64,000 nt of DNA from Taeniopygia guttata (Eukaryota > Chordata > Aves > Passeriformes > Estrildidae), in contig NC_133024.1 in the NCBI RefSeq assembly GCF_048771995.1, positions 129,001 to 193,000 on the forward strand, read 5' to 3'. The notes under the pieces were generated by a model. The model was not told the origin of the DNA and did not search any database. It worked only from the letters and a program-made list of their open reading frames with translations. Positions 45,440-60,651 of this stretch are shown piece after piece; position 1 is the first letter of the stretch; every line of letters starts with the position of its first letter. The position numbers and the translations under genes were made by a program.

Positions 45440-46378
45440 TCCCCCCCCCACGCAGTGCGCATGCGCGGTTCCCTTTGCAGGACGCCCGCTTTGCGCATGC
45501 GCACTGGAATTTCCGTACAGCATAATGGCCGGCTTCCTACAGCAGAGTTCCATTTTCCGTACAGTGTCATGGCCGTCCTGCGCATGCGCACTGGAATTTC
45601 CGTACAGCATCATGGCCGCCTTCCTACAGCAGAGTTCCATTTTCCGTACAGTGTCATGGCCGCTAGGCGCATGCGCACTGGAAATTCCTCTTCTGCGCGC
45701 AAAGCACCAAGCTTGTTTCCTGACCAGAGCTTGTTTTTGAGGCTCGGGCCGCCCGAGCCGCCGCCGCCCCCCGCCCTGCGCTCACAGACACCGCCCCGCG
45801 CGCCGCTCGCCGCGCGCTCCCGCCCCGGCACCGGCGGCTGCAGTACCGCCCTCTGCCCACAATGGGGGCAGCGCTTTTCAAGCGAGCCCGCCACCAGGGA
45901 CTCGCAAGATGGCGGCCCGTGGGGACCTGGACGGAGAGAGGCGTATTACGCCGATGCCCGTCGGCCCCCGCCAAAAACCCGCACGCTCGCGGTGCTGCTG
46001 ACCCCACAGCCCCTGTGCACGGCACCGGAACCGCCGCGGGAAATCCCGTCGGGGGGCGCCGGCGTTGGGGACGATTCAGGCAGTGTAGAAAAAACAGACA
46101 CGGGTCCTCGAATGCCGACGTCCTCTTTTTCGCGCCATCTCGAGAAGGTCAAGCGAGTCCGCGACAAGCCACTCCCAAGATGGCGGCCGCGGGCGGCGGG
46201 CTGCAGTACCGCCCTCTGCCCACAGGGCGGCAGCACTGCCGCCCGCCACCGCCGGGGGCCGCCGCTCGCCTCGGGGCCGCGGGCGGGGCCGGCGGCAGAA
46301 AAGAACGGGCGCGATGCCCTCCGGAACCTGCCCTGCAGCAAATGCCCCAAAACATCCCGCGCGGAAAAGAACGCCAGC
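45440..46378. promoter_or_regulatory. CpG island, short form (A5)
   Basis: Same as A4. CTCF-like sites at 45838-45873 and 46201-46235; YY1-type sites at 45905 and 46177. Confidence 0.75.
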
Positions 46379-46710
46379 AAAAAAACCCCTGCCTCTAACC
46401 CAATAGGAACCAAAAGCAAAAACCTTCTCTTTTAAACTGCATTTCAAGCTCTTTTATTTTTATATTTTTCATATTTATATTCACATTCGGATTTATAACG
46501 TATATTGATGTGTAATTGTATTTTTATAATTTCTTACATTTATTCCTATTATATTTTATATTTTTTCACATATCTTAATATATTGCTTATATATTTCTAT
46601 AGTTAGATTTAGATTTCTAAAAGGTTTATATGGCTTCAAATAAACACCCTGCCCCTATCCAAGTAAAAATCTTTTTAAAAGCCCCTTTCTTTTATACTTA
46701 AAATAACACC

Positions 46711-49700
46711 TCCTCCCCATAAAGAGACCCATCAACCATTAGACAAAAAGCCCTAGTGCCAGTCTCATGCTTGCACATCTAACAGGAGACCCTCCCCATA
46801 ACCAAACAAAAAATCAAAATAACGTACCAAAAGTAGTCCTTACTAACATTAAAAATACAACTCAACCGTATCCAAAAAACCCTCACCTTTATTTCCTCCA
46901 AACACCAAATACTCTTCAAATTCTAAACAACAAAAACCATCAGAACATACTTCAAATATAGAAAAGCCTAACCATATAAATATTTGTCAAAGCCCACAAA
47001 AACTATAAAACAATCTAATCAATATCCTGCATTAAAAAAAAAAAACCCACTATACAAATTAGTACCATTTGAAATGTAACACAAATAAAAATATTTTCCT
47101 AAGAAACATGTCTCCCAATAAGTAAAACCACCCTGTAAAGATATAAGTAATAATCATAACTCAGCAAGCTAAAATTTCTTCAAAACCAAAAGACTTAAAA
47201 AACCTTCAATATTTATAAGTAATAACATTTAATATGTTAAGTATTAATGAAATCAAACAAAATTAAATGTCAATACATTTAAACAAATACATTTTCTTTT
47301 TATCAATTAAAATTAAGTTTATTATTCCTTACTATCAAAATTCATTCAGTCTAAATTTAAATGTTATTTAATATAACTTATGCTAAATTTTATTAAAAAT
47401 CATTTCTCTAAACTATACAGTATATGGTCAATTTTCTTAAAAAAATAAAACACCTCCAATTAAAACAACTAAAAGAAAACACTAACAAACGCCTATTCAG
47501 AAGTAAAAAAAAGTACAGTGTATTATATCATCAATTTCATCAAAAATTCTGTACTTCATTACAATCTCTACTCTTATCTTTTAGAAGCGACACCAAAAAA
47601 TAGCAATTACTATTCATATCATGCTGTTTGAAAATTTTACTCTATTTCCTGAATATATAAATATTTTTTAAAAGTTATCCTAACTTCTTCAAACACTTAC
47701 CACTAATATACTAATTATATTATATCAATATATAAGCTTTTATAATAAACAATATTTATTAAATATTGTTATGATATTTACAACCAACTTTCATATACTT
47801 TATTATCTCTTTATAGAATGATCTAAAAAACACACATAAAATTTCTAATTCCTACTTTTTTATTCTCAACTTATACAGCGCTTAAACCAAGTTAACTCTC
47901 TAACTAATCTCTACACTAACTCTATAATTTAACTTAATGTTATATCATAATTTTAACTATTTTTCAAGATTAAAAAGGTATTCCATTAAAAACCTCCTCC
48001 AAACTGTTAATCTTATCACTTTCCTCAGTTATTATTACAAAATCACTTGAATACAAAATCCAACTACAACATTAATTTCTTTTTCTAAGTTTCACACTAA
48101 GTAATCACTCTCTCATACATTTCCTGCACCTTCACACTCTCAATATCCAAATCCAAACTCACAATCCTGTCCATAACCACTTTCAAATCTTTAAAAAGAA
48201 GTTTACTATATTCAAAGCATCTCAATTCTAAAAAACTTCTAAAAAAATCCAATTATTAAATAATGTAATTAATCTTTAATCCTAACATTTTTACTCTTAA
48301 GTACTATTTTTAAAAACATTATATAAAAATATATTAAATAACATTCACCAATTAAAATTTAAACTATAACCTAACCCTAACTCTACCTAAATAAAATAAT
48401 TAACAACAAACCCAAATATTTTCTACGTCAAAAATAAATTCAAATAATTTTAACTTAACAATTTAACTTTAACAATATAACAAATAAACTTATTTTTAAA
48501 ATAAACTTGAAAAATCATTATCCACACATAATTATTTAACTTACCACTAATTTAATATTTATCAACTGTTATAAACTCTAAAAGTATGTACAATCTTTTA
48601 ATACTTACTAATTATATAATTTCACCTATGTTACTAATTATAGATATTACCTAAGTAATTCCTAATTATTATCAATTTCTTCTTTACTACATACATTATT
48701 TTACTCTTATATTTCTTCATACTTATAACTGAAAAATTATAACAACTTATATCATTATTTCTCATATCAAAACATAAAGTTTACTTATATCTCAACAAGT
48801 ACAAAAACCCAAGTAAATTTCAATAAGAAACATAAAATCAGATCACACAAAAAACACACTCACCGCTCCACAAATAAAACACCAATGTAAATACAAAGAC
48901 AAATTACACTATGGAAATACAAACGCAGATTACACAAGACTTGCAACTTACACCTAACATCGTGTACTACACCCACCAAAATATATAAAGTGTAAGTTTC
49001 TTTATAAATATAAAAATCAATGTTATAAAAATCTTATTTAGTAACTTACAAATTATGAAATTCTATCAAATATTTTACTTCTACTCTACTTTATTTACTT
49101 TTAATTATGTCACTTTACCAATTAACCAACCAAAAACAAACATTTAAGTAACTTTAACTAAAGTTTCAAGTTTAAATGCTTTGTATTTATCTAGCACTAC
49201 TCAAAAAAATCCATTCTTTACTTACTTACTTAAGATACCAATAAAAACCATTACAAATAGTCCATATAATTAAAAGGCCCTTACATTATTAACTCTTAAT
49301 ATTAAAATAGCTACCAATTTAAAACAAAAAAGTAATTTATCCATCAATAGTAATCAAAATATAAAAGTAATTTTAAGCCTTGAAACTTAAAATCAAAATG
49401 GTAGCATCAGTTTTTATACCACCTATTACTTCAACCACACTAAAACAATTAAATCAATTAAAATATTATCTAAATAAACAATCTAATTCGACATCCCTTA
49501 CCCTAAATAACTTTTAAACAAATATAAAACTATTAAATACGCAGTTTTACAAAAAACCAAAAAAAAAATTATTTTATTAACATACAAATATAAAAATTTA
49601 ATAAAATGTATACATTTATCTAAAACACCAAATCTACTTATTAAAGTGTACAACTTTAAGAAATATCAAAAATAAGAATAACTAATAAAATATAACAATA

Positions 49701-49850
49701 AATAAAATTTAACACCATAATTTAAAAATCTTGTAACAAAAGTATACATTTTAATTATATTATTACAATAATAATACTAATGATAACACCTTCTGTATGT
49801 TAATACATGCAACAAATGCTTAACAAATCCACCAATAAATTTTTTTTTTC
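46711..49850. other. G-depleted AT-rich segment (B2)
   Basis: Apparently identical to the B1 segment; no gene recognised. Confidence 0.7.
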
Positions 49851-50324
49851 ATACAGAGAGAGAGGGGAGACGTGGGAATGGGAAAACCAGAAACTCCCAC
49901 AGACACTGAAAGATTTGATCTGCAGCCTCGGGAGAAGCTGGGATTGATGTACCAATACAAGACACGGGCATTACGCAGGAAAAGAATAAAACAACATAAA
50001 ATAACTTCTGTTTCTGTGGCTGTCAGTAAGAGCCTGCCCCGAGTGAGTGAGAGAGGAAACTGTGTGGGCACGATGGGGAAGGGTTTGCAGGGCAGGGCTG
50101 GGGCTGTGTGCGCTACACTGAGAGCTGACAAGTTCCAACAGAAGGCATTGAACAAAAGTACCCTCAGTGCAGCAGAACTGAGCAGAGGTGCTGGGTTCCA
50201 AAAGCCAAATAAACCCCGGGGTTAGAAAGTTCTGGCCTGCCTTGGAACAAAGAACTTGTGGCTGCTCCTGAGCCGCAGCAGCTGCTCGCTCTGCAAACCC
50301 TCACGCTCCCAGGCGGGTGCTCAC

Positions 50325-53300
50325 CTGAGCACTGAGTGCTCCCGGCCCAAGAGCAGTCCCATCCCTTCCTTGCTAACAGCACAGGGAGAAAAAATGAAAA
50401 AAGATCACTCTGGCCAGCAGGGCTCTCTCTCTCTGCGAGGGTTAGGGGCAGGGCCCTGCAGGGAGCAGGGCGCTCCAGCACCGACAGCCCGAATCCAGAG
50501 CAGATCCACGGGGGAGCAGCGGGCTGGGGACAGCTGGGGACAGCAATGAGCAGAGCCCATCAGTCTCCCTCTGGGGCTGGGACTGCATTTAGCACACAGC
50601 TCATACCAGCTGTGGCACTTACACACCTCAGACTCCTTACCACAAACCAGTTCTGGTCTAGCTCTCAGGGTGACCTGCACCTCCTCCCCAAAACCCACAG
50701 GAATTAGAATTTCCTGCTGGTTTTACAAACTTCACGGCAGCTTTGCAAATGCAAATCCCAGCAGGTCCCTGCTTTCCAGAGCACCCATCCTCAGCCATCT
50801 CCACTTCCCTGGAAAACCTGCTCCAGCCCCGGGCTGTACCAAGGTGAGCACAAGGTCTGGAGAGGTCAGAACCCTCACCTGGACTGCTGCACTCGGAGTG
50901 AGATCCAGCTACAAATGGAATTCCAGAAACAGCCTCCAAAATGTTCCATAATCACACCTTTAAAATGGCTCCACAGGGCAACAGCTCCAGTGCCAGAGCA
51001 GCACCTGCACGAGTCCTTGTGCCAGCCCTGGCTCCCTGAAAAACACAATAAACCAACATCACACAGGCTTTGTTTGCAGAATTCCTGATCCAAACCCTCA
51101 CCTTTTCTGCCCAGCATTGAGGGAAATCTGACACGGTATTCACAGGTAACCTTTGCTGAGAGCAGCCATCACCCCAGTCCTCCAGCCTGGGCAAGGTTTT
51201 GCAGTGAATGGACCCAACTTCTAACCCTGAACCTAAATTTCTGTCAGCTTTTGTTGGAAAGAGACTGGAGATTAAAACCTACAACAGATTTAAAACAGTG
51301 CACAAGGAATAACCGGCCCAGACAAAACCAAACCAGCCCATCTCTGCTCCACCCCATTTCTCCCTGTTCTGGGAGAAATACTGATATAATTTGCAAATAC
51401 TCCCCTTCCCTGCTGCACTATCCTTCACTGCACGTCCCTGGAGAGGATTTACTCCATTTTTTGTGCCCAGCAGCACCTCTGCAGCCCAAATCCCACTCCT
51501 CGCAGACACAGCCTGAGCAGAGCTCAGGCAGTGTTCCCAGCAGCGGATGCAATTCCGAGTTCCCTGGATTGCTCACGGGGCACTCGCAGCAATCTCCCCT
51601 CAGCCCAGACTCTCTGTGCTCAGAGGGAAGCGCAGCCCGATGGGACACAGCTCTGGCACCACATTCCCCTTGTTCCTGCTGGCCTGGAAAGCCACAGATA
51701 AACCCAGTCCCTCCGACCTTGCACCCTGAACCCCAGGAGAGCCGGAGCTGAACCCAGATCCCGGCGCCCTGCACGGCTGCGCTGACACCAGCACAGGCTG
51801 AGCGCCGCCCAGCACCCTTCCTCATTTTCCTCCCTCTGCTCCCAAATCCTGCCAGCCCTCCCCTGCAGCTCCTGCCCCAGCCCCAGCAGAGGCTGGCACC
51901 CAGCCCTGCAGCAGCTGGCAGAGCTGGGAATGCACCGAGAGCTCGGCTCCCCGGGCTCCCAGCCCCAGACCAGTCCTTGGGTGCCCGAACAATGCCCAGC
52001 CTGCCCCCCTGGGCACAGCCAAACACCACAGCTCCATCAGCCCCAAGGAACTCTGGCATTTGCCTCTTCCCTGCTGCCCTTTCCCAGCACACAGGGGTAC
52101 GGCTGGGCTGTCAGAAATGGCATTCCCGAGGCACTTAATCCCAGCAGAGAGGAAAAGGGGAACCCTGCGTCCCTCTGACTTACCCCACAGCGTGGGCAGG
52201 ACCAGGAGCCCTCCAGTGCACCCCCCTGGTGCTGAAGCCTCTTGGCTCTGGCTGCTTAAACACTGAAGCTTCTGGCAAAGATGGGAGGAGCTTAATGATT
52301 TCTCCTGTCCTGAAAGAGAGGAGGAAAAGAGCATTAAGCCCTCTGTGGAAGTCAAAAGATCCCGGCTTTCACACTTCTGCTGTGATTGCTCACCATGGGG
52401 TTTTATCCGTGAGAGGGGACACCAATTCAAATATAAAAGCATTTTTATTCCTAACTATTTCATTAAAAGGAAGCTCATTTCTCTATTGCATTCTTAGCCT
52501 AATTTTAACAGAACCATTTTTATCCATGGCCCCACTTGTCAGTCATTCAATCCTTTACCACAGGACTTTATACAAAGGAAGGGACACCTGGTGCTGTGTC
52601 ACAAGAAATCCCAAAGAGAAAAGTGTCCAAAACCTCACAGAGAAAGGTTTCAAGGCACTCCAGTGCACAGACAGCTGCTCATGCCTTGTCAGGCCACACC
52701 AGTTCTGTCACATCCACCTGAGCTGTGCAGGCGAGGCAAAGGCTGCCCTTCCTCCCAGGGAACACTGTCTGAGACCACAGAGAGCCATCCTGGGTGAAAA
52801 GAATGAAATGAAAATGTTTTCTGGCAGAAAATGAGTATCTGTAATCAGAACCTCTGGACAGATTTAGTAACACCACTTTCAGATGACAAATACAGGCCAT
52901 GCCCATCCTTCCAGGCCAGGTGAAACCAGGAAGGAGAACTACAGGAAAAGCAGGAAGACAGAGCCCCTTATTTGGATATATATAGAATGCCCCTGGTTTG
53001 GTGGTTTGCCTTTGCTCCTAAGCTTTGGCTTCACCCCTCTCCAGAGGAGCAGGGAATTCCTCCAGGGTGAGGGGGAGTCTGGTCCCACTCCAGGATGTGT
53101 CCAGTAAAGGAGGGAATTTGTTTAGAGTAAGTGAGCAGTGTTTTTGTTACACACAAAAATCAAACCAAACAAACACTGAATTGGACTACACCGAGCTGCA
53201 ACACAAAGTGTTCACAGCAGGCAGAGGCCAGAGGAGCACACAGCACCCAGAAGTACCATTTCACTTGGTTCTTCTGCTCTCATGCATTTTAATTCTGCTT

Positions 53301-55793
53301 CGCTTCACAGCTGCTACTCTGCCAAGGCCATTTCCATTTTCAGAAGCCTGTGTCACCTGTAGCCAAGGCTTAAACATCACAGGATCTATGTGCACTTCAG
53401 TGATCTTACACTAAGTACCTCAGAAACCAAAAGAATAAATCCAAGACTTCAGCTGGGTTAAAAATACCAGAACAACAAATAAGCAAACAAAAACCCAAAC
53501 CCGCCTTTCCACTAGTTTTAAAAACAGAAGTCTTTACAACCAGCATAAAATGAATGTAACATTTGGATCCAAGCAGAGGTACAATTTAAATGCCAGTATT
53601 CTGGAACTGCTAATAACTCTGCAAGTATTTACATGGGTGGATGTGTTACTGGATGGAAAGAATATAATGCACGAAAGAGAAGATTAGCTGTGTTTAGGAT
53701 GGGAAGAAGATGACTAAAAAATACCTATTGTCTGGACGCTCATGCAATCATCTTCTCTTGACCTCAGGATGGCTGCCAAAAATGGAGAGCGCTGTGTGAC
53801 CACCATGTGTAGTTTGGAGAGCTTGACTACGCTCTTAGTGAGGATTCTTTCATGTATAGTAACTGGATGGCAACGTTCAGGACCTTCAGAAATGTTTCAT
53901 CTCTGTAACGGTACCTTTGGGAGAAGGATCACAGAGAAGTCAGACTGTAACCAAACCCAAGAAAACCCACTTGAAGCTACAAGTTGGGTAAGAAATGAGA
54001 ACTTGGCAAAGAAAATTAACTTGGCAAAGAAAATGAACTTGGTGAAACCAAACCAAATTCAAATGAAAGCACTTACTTGAGCCCTGTCTTCACAAGGTCA
54101 CACCAGTCATCTGGGTCCACTTCTTCAACCACACACTGTGTGCAGCAAGTAAAAACAGGTGTTGGTTTACATTTGGCACATGGAGCTTCTACAGCAATTT
54201 TTGTTCAAGGGACACACTAAGAACACGCAAGCCAAACGCTCACGTGGGATGATCTGAGGTTAACAGGGAAAAAAGCTCTTGGATACAACAATCCTAATGC
54301 CTGGCTCAAAAGAAACTTGTTGGTCTGGGAGCAGGGGCTGTATGGAATCAAAAAGCAAGCTGGGCTGTAGGTTCCAAAAACCCAGCGGCTCAATACTCTT
54401 CAAACGCCTCAAGTGCAAAAGGATTCTCAACTTGACAAGTCACAGCGAGAGCCTGGAGCAGACTGACAGCTGCACATCCCAACAGTCCTGGGAATGCAGG
54501 TGCCAACCTCGCCAGGCTGGAAACACCCTCAGCATGGGATGGACCCTGTGAGGTGGCCCCAGGGCCTGCAGAGTCAGCCAGGTCCTACAAGGGAGTCTCA
54601 GCAAAAGCCATGAGAGCGCAAAGGCATTCACTGCCCAGGGACCTTCAGTGTTGCGTGTCACAGGGATCTGTGTTCACTGAACTCAAACCAAGGCAACAGT
54701 ATACAGAGGGAGTGACCAAGTAGTGTTCTTCAAGATCAAAGTCTGATTTCTATTCCTGATCAACCAGACTTTTGCCCCAGACTTCAGATGGCATGGCAGA
54801 TGGGTCTTGGCACAAGTATCTCTATCAGCTTCTTTTAAAAAAGAAGGTGATAACTTAAATTTTAAAAATTAAATTAATTAATTTATAATAATTAATTAAT
54901 TTTAACTTCTTTTTTTTTTTTTTTAATTCCACTGGTAACCTTTGATTTCTTTCTCCTAAATACCTCAAGCTCACACATTCAAAGGGGATTCGTACCAGAA
55001 AGTCATCATCAAGAACACAAAACTGCCTCGTATAAAGGATTCTCAGGACTCGGAAAAAGCTATGAAAACTCCATGGAAACCAGAATCCATAAAACAGGAA
55101 ATCGAGTCCAATCTGTATTTACAAAATTACAACTGCCCAATCACACATATGCATACAGTCCCTCTGTGGCAAAGCAGATAAGCAGTCTCACCAATAATTC
55201 CTCTAGCCTCAGCAGCACGGACCTCTCCACTTCTTGCTTGCCTTCATCTTTACTGCTGCTGTACATGGCAACTAACCCCTTTACGCAGGCTGAGAAGAGA
55301 TGTCTCCTCCAGGAATGCAGCTCCTCTGAGTTTTTGAGCACCGTGGATATGGCATCTGCCACGGCCCAGCTGCAGAGAGATAGTTGTTGATTTTCTTATT
55401 AACATTTTAACTTGGTTTTGTATATCTTAAAGATGTCTTGCTGCCAAAGTGCAAAGCAACAGATTCTCGGAGGAGAGGACGCTGTTAATGCTCCCATTCC
55501 TATCACACTGATTCCCAGGACAAACTGAGCCCTGGGGGAGACACACACACACACGCTGCCCACCTCTCTTCATTGCCTGCTCTCTCCGGAGCAGCAGGAA
55601 GGCAGTCCATCAGGTTGTGCAGCCCTTTGCTTCCCGGAGGTGGCAACAGCTTGGAAAGAATTTGCAGTTTCACAGTGGCCTCAGGGTCCTGAATTGCGGC
55701 ACCGAGCTCCTTCCACAGGGCTTTCCTCAGGACAGGTGTGACAGCCGAGACAGCTGTGGGGAGAGCAGAAGGCACAGGTTCCTCCACCTGCAG
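50325..55793 (-). pseudogene. Multi-exon minus-strand gene copy (B2), probably broken
   Basis: Same nine exon candidates as B1: 55564-55793, 55192-55369, 54077-54135, 53725-53914, 52718-52789, 52184-52309, 51102-51155, 50879-50908 and 50325-50372. The frameshift in the fourth exon is identical to B1. One substitution in the last (near 50338) changes Ala to Thr in the phase-1 frame. Confidence 0.5.
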
Positions 55794-56077
55794 CTGTTAA
55801 ACAACACACTAAACCTAATTTTTTTCTAATCCAGCCCCAGACCACTCAATGTCTAGGAAATGATGCTACAGCAGCTGCTAATCTGTTACAGAGAAGTGCT
55901 ACACAGAGGCTCACTTCTTTACCCATCCTCTACTTCCCAGGGTCTGACAAGGCCTTATCACTGCTTGACCTCGTAGGCAGAGCTACAGCCCCATTCAGCC
56001 TGTTCCTGTCAGAACAACTGACATTTGTTTACAAACCAACAAAATCGTTATCCCTACCTAAATACACCCATAATGCC

Positions 56078-57050
56078 TCAACCCATTCCCAGGAGGGCGG
56101 CAGGAGGGGCGGGCGCAGCCCTGTTCCGACGCCGCTCCACCCAGGCCCGGGAGCGCCGCGACCGCGCCTCCGCCGCCCGCCGGTACCGGCCCCGCCGGGC
56201 CGCCCTCGCGGCTGCCATCCTTCCCCGGCGCTGCCGCGGAGCCGCCTTCACCGCTTCCCTTTTACTCACACACACCGCCCCGCTCGCCGCCGCCCCGCGC
56301 CCCTCCGGGCCCGTCTCGGTGGTAATTGGAGCCGCTCTTGCCACTTCCGCCACAACTCGGTGGTTTTTGGGCCGCTCTGGCCGCTTCCGCCCCGTCTCGG
56401 TGGTTTCTGTGGCCGCTCTTGCCGCTTCCGCCCCGTCTCGGTGGTTTTGGGGCCGCTCTGGCCCCCCCGCGCCGTCTCGGTGGTTTTCGGCCCGGCGCTG
56501 GCCGGGGAGCTGCAGTACCGCGCTCTGCCCACAAGGCGGCAGCACTTTTCAAGCGAGCCCGCCACCAGGGACTCGCAAGATGGCGGCCCGTGGGGACCTG
56601 GACGGAGAGAGGCGTATTACGCCGATGCCCGTCGGCCCCCGCCAAAAACCCGCACGCTCGCGGTGCTGCTGACCCCACAGCCCCTGTGCACGGCACCGGA
56701 ACCGCCGCGGAAAATCCCGTCGGGGGGCGCCGGCGTTGGGGACAATTCAGGCAGTGTAGAAAAAACAGACACGGGTCCTCGAATGCCGACGTCCTCTTTT
56801 TCGCGCCATCTCGAGAAGGTCAAGCGAGTCCGCGACAAGCCACTCCCAAGATGGCGGCCGCGGGCGGCGGGCTGCAGTACCGCCCTCTGCCCACAGGGCG
56901 GCAGCACTGCCGCCCGCCACCGCCGGGGGCCGCCGCTCGCCTCGGGGCCGCGGGCGGGGCCGGCGGCAGAAAAGAACGGGCGCGATGCCCTCCGGAACCT
57001 GCCCTGCAGCAAATGCCCCAAAACATCCCGCGCGGAAAAGAACGCCAGCA
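56078..57050. promoter_or_regulatory. CpG island with ETS-type repeat and CTCF/YY1 module (B2)
   Basis: Same as B1. CTCF-like sites at 56510-56545 and 56872-56906; YY1-type sites at 56577 and 56848. Confidence 0.72.
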
Positions 57051-57714
57051 AAAAACCCCTGCCTCTAACCCAACAGGAACCAAAAGCAAAAACCTTCTCT
57101 TTTAAACTGCATTTCAAGCTCTTTTATTTTTATATTTTTCATATTTATATTCACATTCGGATTTATAACGTATATTGATGTGTAATTGTATTTTTATAAT
57201 TTCTTACATTTATTCCTTTATTACAATTTATATTTTTATGCATTGCTTAATACATTGCTTACATATTTCTATAGATAGATTTCTATTTCTAAAAGGTTTA
57301 TATTGCTTAAAATAAACCCCTGCCTCTATCCAAGTAAAAATCTTTTAAAAACCCCTTTTCTTTTAAACTGCGTTTAAATTTATCTCTATATTTCGCATTT
57401 ATATTCAAATTTACGTTTAAAATGTAGATTGATGTATGGTGTTATATGAAAGTATAAAATAGAAATGAAAATAAATATTCAGAAGAGATAGAATAGAAAA
57501 ATCTCTGCATACATTGAATATATATTTCTATATTTAGAATGATATCAAAATAAAAGGTATATTCATTTTTCTTCCATTAAAACCCTGCCTCTAACCAAAT
57601 AAAAAGCAAAAAAAAAGCCCCTTCTTTAAACGATACTTGAATATTTATATATTGTTTTCATCATTATAGTCACATTTGCATTTCTACTTTATAGTGACGT
57701 ATTTAGAAATATAT

Positions 57715-57757
<43 letters not shown>

Positions 57758-59120
57758 GTAGCAAGATAGACAAATTATTATTTATATTATATTTCACACA
57801 TACTGCTAATACTTATTTTTACTTACCTTTGAATTTTTTATATAGATCCCCAGCAACAATATTTAGAGCATCTGCAAATAAAAGACTGGGAAACAGTTAT
57901 TTTACTCCATCAGAACTTGGGAAAGGCCAGATTTAGATCTCTCCAAAGGGTCAAAGCTACATAACACCAGTTAATACCATTTACTGTAGAAGCTGAACTG
58001 ATTTTGGTCTACACATAAGTTTCCTGTTTCTGCCAAACTTCTGCATGAATATTAAAAGTCTGAAGAATGACCACAAGCAGATCACCTAAACCTACAAGCT
58101 CACTGTTTCCCATTTTTAACCATGCCAGGATCTTCTCTTTTGATCACGTGAGTGGACATTTCCCTCTAAAACCTTCTGACCTAACCAAGAAGTCTCACCA
58201 TTACCAAAGTTTCACACCAAAAGCAAAGCACCTCTGTCTGTATCATGCCTGCTGATGGTGCCAGCACACAGTATGGCCCAAGGTGTCTGCCCCATGGATT
58301 TCCCCGGGGTATTCACACTTTTCCAAAGGTAGCCAGCACCTACGCTGACTCTGAAAACAATTGCCCTTGCAAGAAGGGTCCATGGCAGCTCGGGGCACTC
58401 GTGGTCAGCCACAGGGCCTTGACACACAGAACAGGATAAAGGGACTTGGAGGATTCCCACAGCTGGCCTGCACTGACAGATAGAGCAAGTCCCTTGGGAT
58501 TGTGGAGTGAATTCTGCCTCCCAAGGACTGCAGGCTCACATCCACACCCAGGACTATTCAGAAGAGCTGCAGCAAGAGCAGACATCGGGCAGCTCAGGGT
58601 TTCTCTAAGCCCAGTCCTACAAGCCTGTGGGAGCCACAGGTAGCCAGGAAGTTCCTGAGGAATCCAGACCCTCAGCCAGCAGCACAAAGTCCCAGAGCTG
58701 CCAAATCAGAGAGAACTGCCTTCCACCTCTTTTCGCTCACACACTGGTGCTGAAAACTGCCAGACAGGCTAAAAGTCACTCAGGGAGATATAGAGGGTGT
58801 TACTGATAAAGAGTTCTAGGGAAGCTGGATGGCCAGCATCCATCAAACTATCTTCTGGGAATCCCAGCTGTCACATTTCACTCCACTTTTCCCTTTAACT
58901 CAGGCTTTCCCCTTCCAGAATCAATTCTTCCTCCCCACCCTCTCCCACTCCCTGTGCAGATAGCTGGCAACACGCACAAGCTGGATCCACATGTGGTCAC
59001 TGAAATTTGGCTGCACAGCTGACCTTTGCTGCTGCCAAAGGGAGGGAATTCCAGGCCAGAGCACCCCTCTCTGCCTGCCCTTCACTTTTCAGAGCTAATT
59101 GGCTTTTCTATCCCTTTCAG

Positions 59121-59328
59121 CACAGCACAGCATGGCCTCGTGGAGCTTGAAAAGCAGCAGTGGTTTTTATCACCATGGTGCAACGGAGAGAAGACTTCAG
59201 AGCATTTTCTGGGAACGCCACATACAGTTATATTACACTTGCAGAATTGTCTGGCTATTGTGTCTCCTAAGTCACACAGTGGACTACAAACAGTGCTGTT
59301 TCAGGGAAACTCTCTACAACCACTGAAA
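59121..59328 (+). CDS. Plus-strand exon candidate (A6)
   Basis: Same as the A4/A5 version; open across both splice sites. Confidence 0.55.
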
Positions 59329-60509
59329 GTAAGTCACTAACTCTGTTAGAGCAGGCAATGGACTCACATGTTCACAAAAACTGACTACACATGCTAAAGC
59401 CAGACGCTTTGTAGGTAAATGAGAAACACCTCTGGTTTGGGGCCCATGCCTCAGGCAGCAGGTTTTTTTTGCATGGACAGGATGATTACTACTTGCGGGG
59501 CTATATGAAACATTTACCTTTTTATCCAAGTTATGAAAGAATAGCTTTGAAAAGCACAGTAATCCAAGGCCAAAAAGACAGGCAGACAAATGGACAGATT
59601 TCAGCCACTCGTTTGGTTTTCTTGGCGAGAGCTTTTTGCTCTTCCAAGGGCTGACCTTATGCATTTGCCAGGTCTGGATGATCCACTTGAAAAAAAAAAA
59701 AAAAAAAAAAAAAAGGCTTAAAGGAAATTTCAACAGCAGACTCTTCTGGAGGTGTCTTCTGTCAATCTCCAGCTTCCCACAGGACTTGGTGCTTGTCTGG
59801 GGCTTTTGAGGAACAGCTCATAAATTGCTGCTATTCAGCCACTGGCAGTTGAATCCTGCTTTATTTAGTTTTTGGAATCTTGTAGTGGATCCTCCCTGCT
59901 TCCTTCCTCCAGTCCCTGCTCACATTTAGTTTCAGTTTCCTGGAGCTAAGAGTGTTGACCCCTTTAAAAGCAGCAGCAGCAGCAAGAAAACCACAAAGCA
60001 AGAAAACCCTGTCCTGACCATAAATGTTGTACCCTCTGCATAGAGAGAAACTCCACCAACTTTTCAGGAAGAAGATGCAACAAACTCTTTTGCAGCATAT
60101 CCTGATATGACAGCCTTGCAGCATACAGAATCCAGCCTAGCAAGGAAAAAATAATAAAAAAAAAAGTGTTGTGTTAAAAAAAATGCACAAGGAAAAGGTG
60201 CTATTTTACATGGATCACAGTAAAGCCACAACAACCTAAGGGTTAATTTCTTCATGAGAATGTTTGAAGTCTAAATTTGAAATCTGTTGTCAACTGCAGC
60301 TGGCTAAAATGGAAAGGGCTACATTTCTTTGCTTACCTTGATGCCTACTGGGATCTGCTTTAGGGCCAATTTTGCATGAAGCTCCTGGGAATTACTCATC
60401 TGTCTTCTTGCATGAGATGAAATATATCTGTTAGAAGGTTGCAAAATGTGTTAGGATGCATTGCAGTGCTGTGCTCTTCCAGGACAGAGGCACAAAGTCT
60501 GATTCTTAC

Positions 60510-60613
60510 CGTAGCTGGGACTTTGGGGATTCCCAGAGCCATTTTCATGGCATCTAATTTTAGGTCCTTTTCAGACAGATTTGTAATGACAATTTGGTTT
60601 ATAGCCCCTCCCT
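60510..60613 (-). CDS. Minus-strand exon candidate d (A6)
   Basis: Same exon as in A1; exon c follows at 60337-60427. Confidence 0.52.
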
Positions 60614-60651
60614 CTGTGCCAGGGGCAGGAAAGTCTATCAAAGCAAATGAG

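Larger units (their letters stand above)
39697..46521. repeat. Macrosatellite unit A5 (short form)
   Basis: Fifth A unit, 6825 bp, almost identical to A4; the TA microsatellite is shorter and lacks an interrupting C. A4+B1 and A5+B2 form two successive 17.5-kb composite repeats. Confidence 0.95.
46522..57191. repeat. Macrosatellite unit B2
   Basis: Second B unit, 10,670 bp. The differences from B1 that I noticed are a CA microsatellite 10 bp shorter (near 55550) and one substitution near 50338 that changes Ala to Thr in one frame of an exon candidate. The duplication is therefore very recent or the copies are homogenised. Confidence 0.93.
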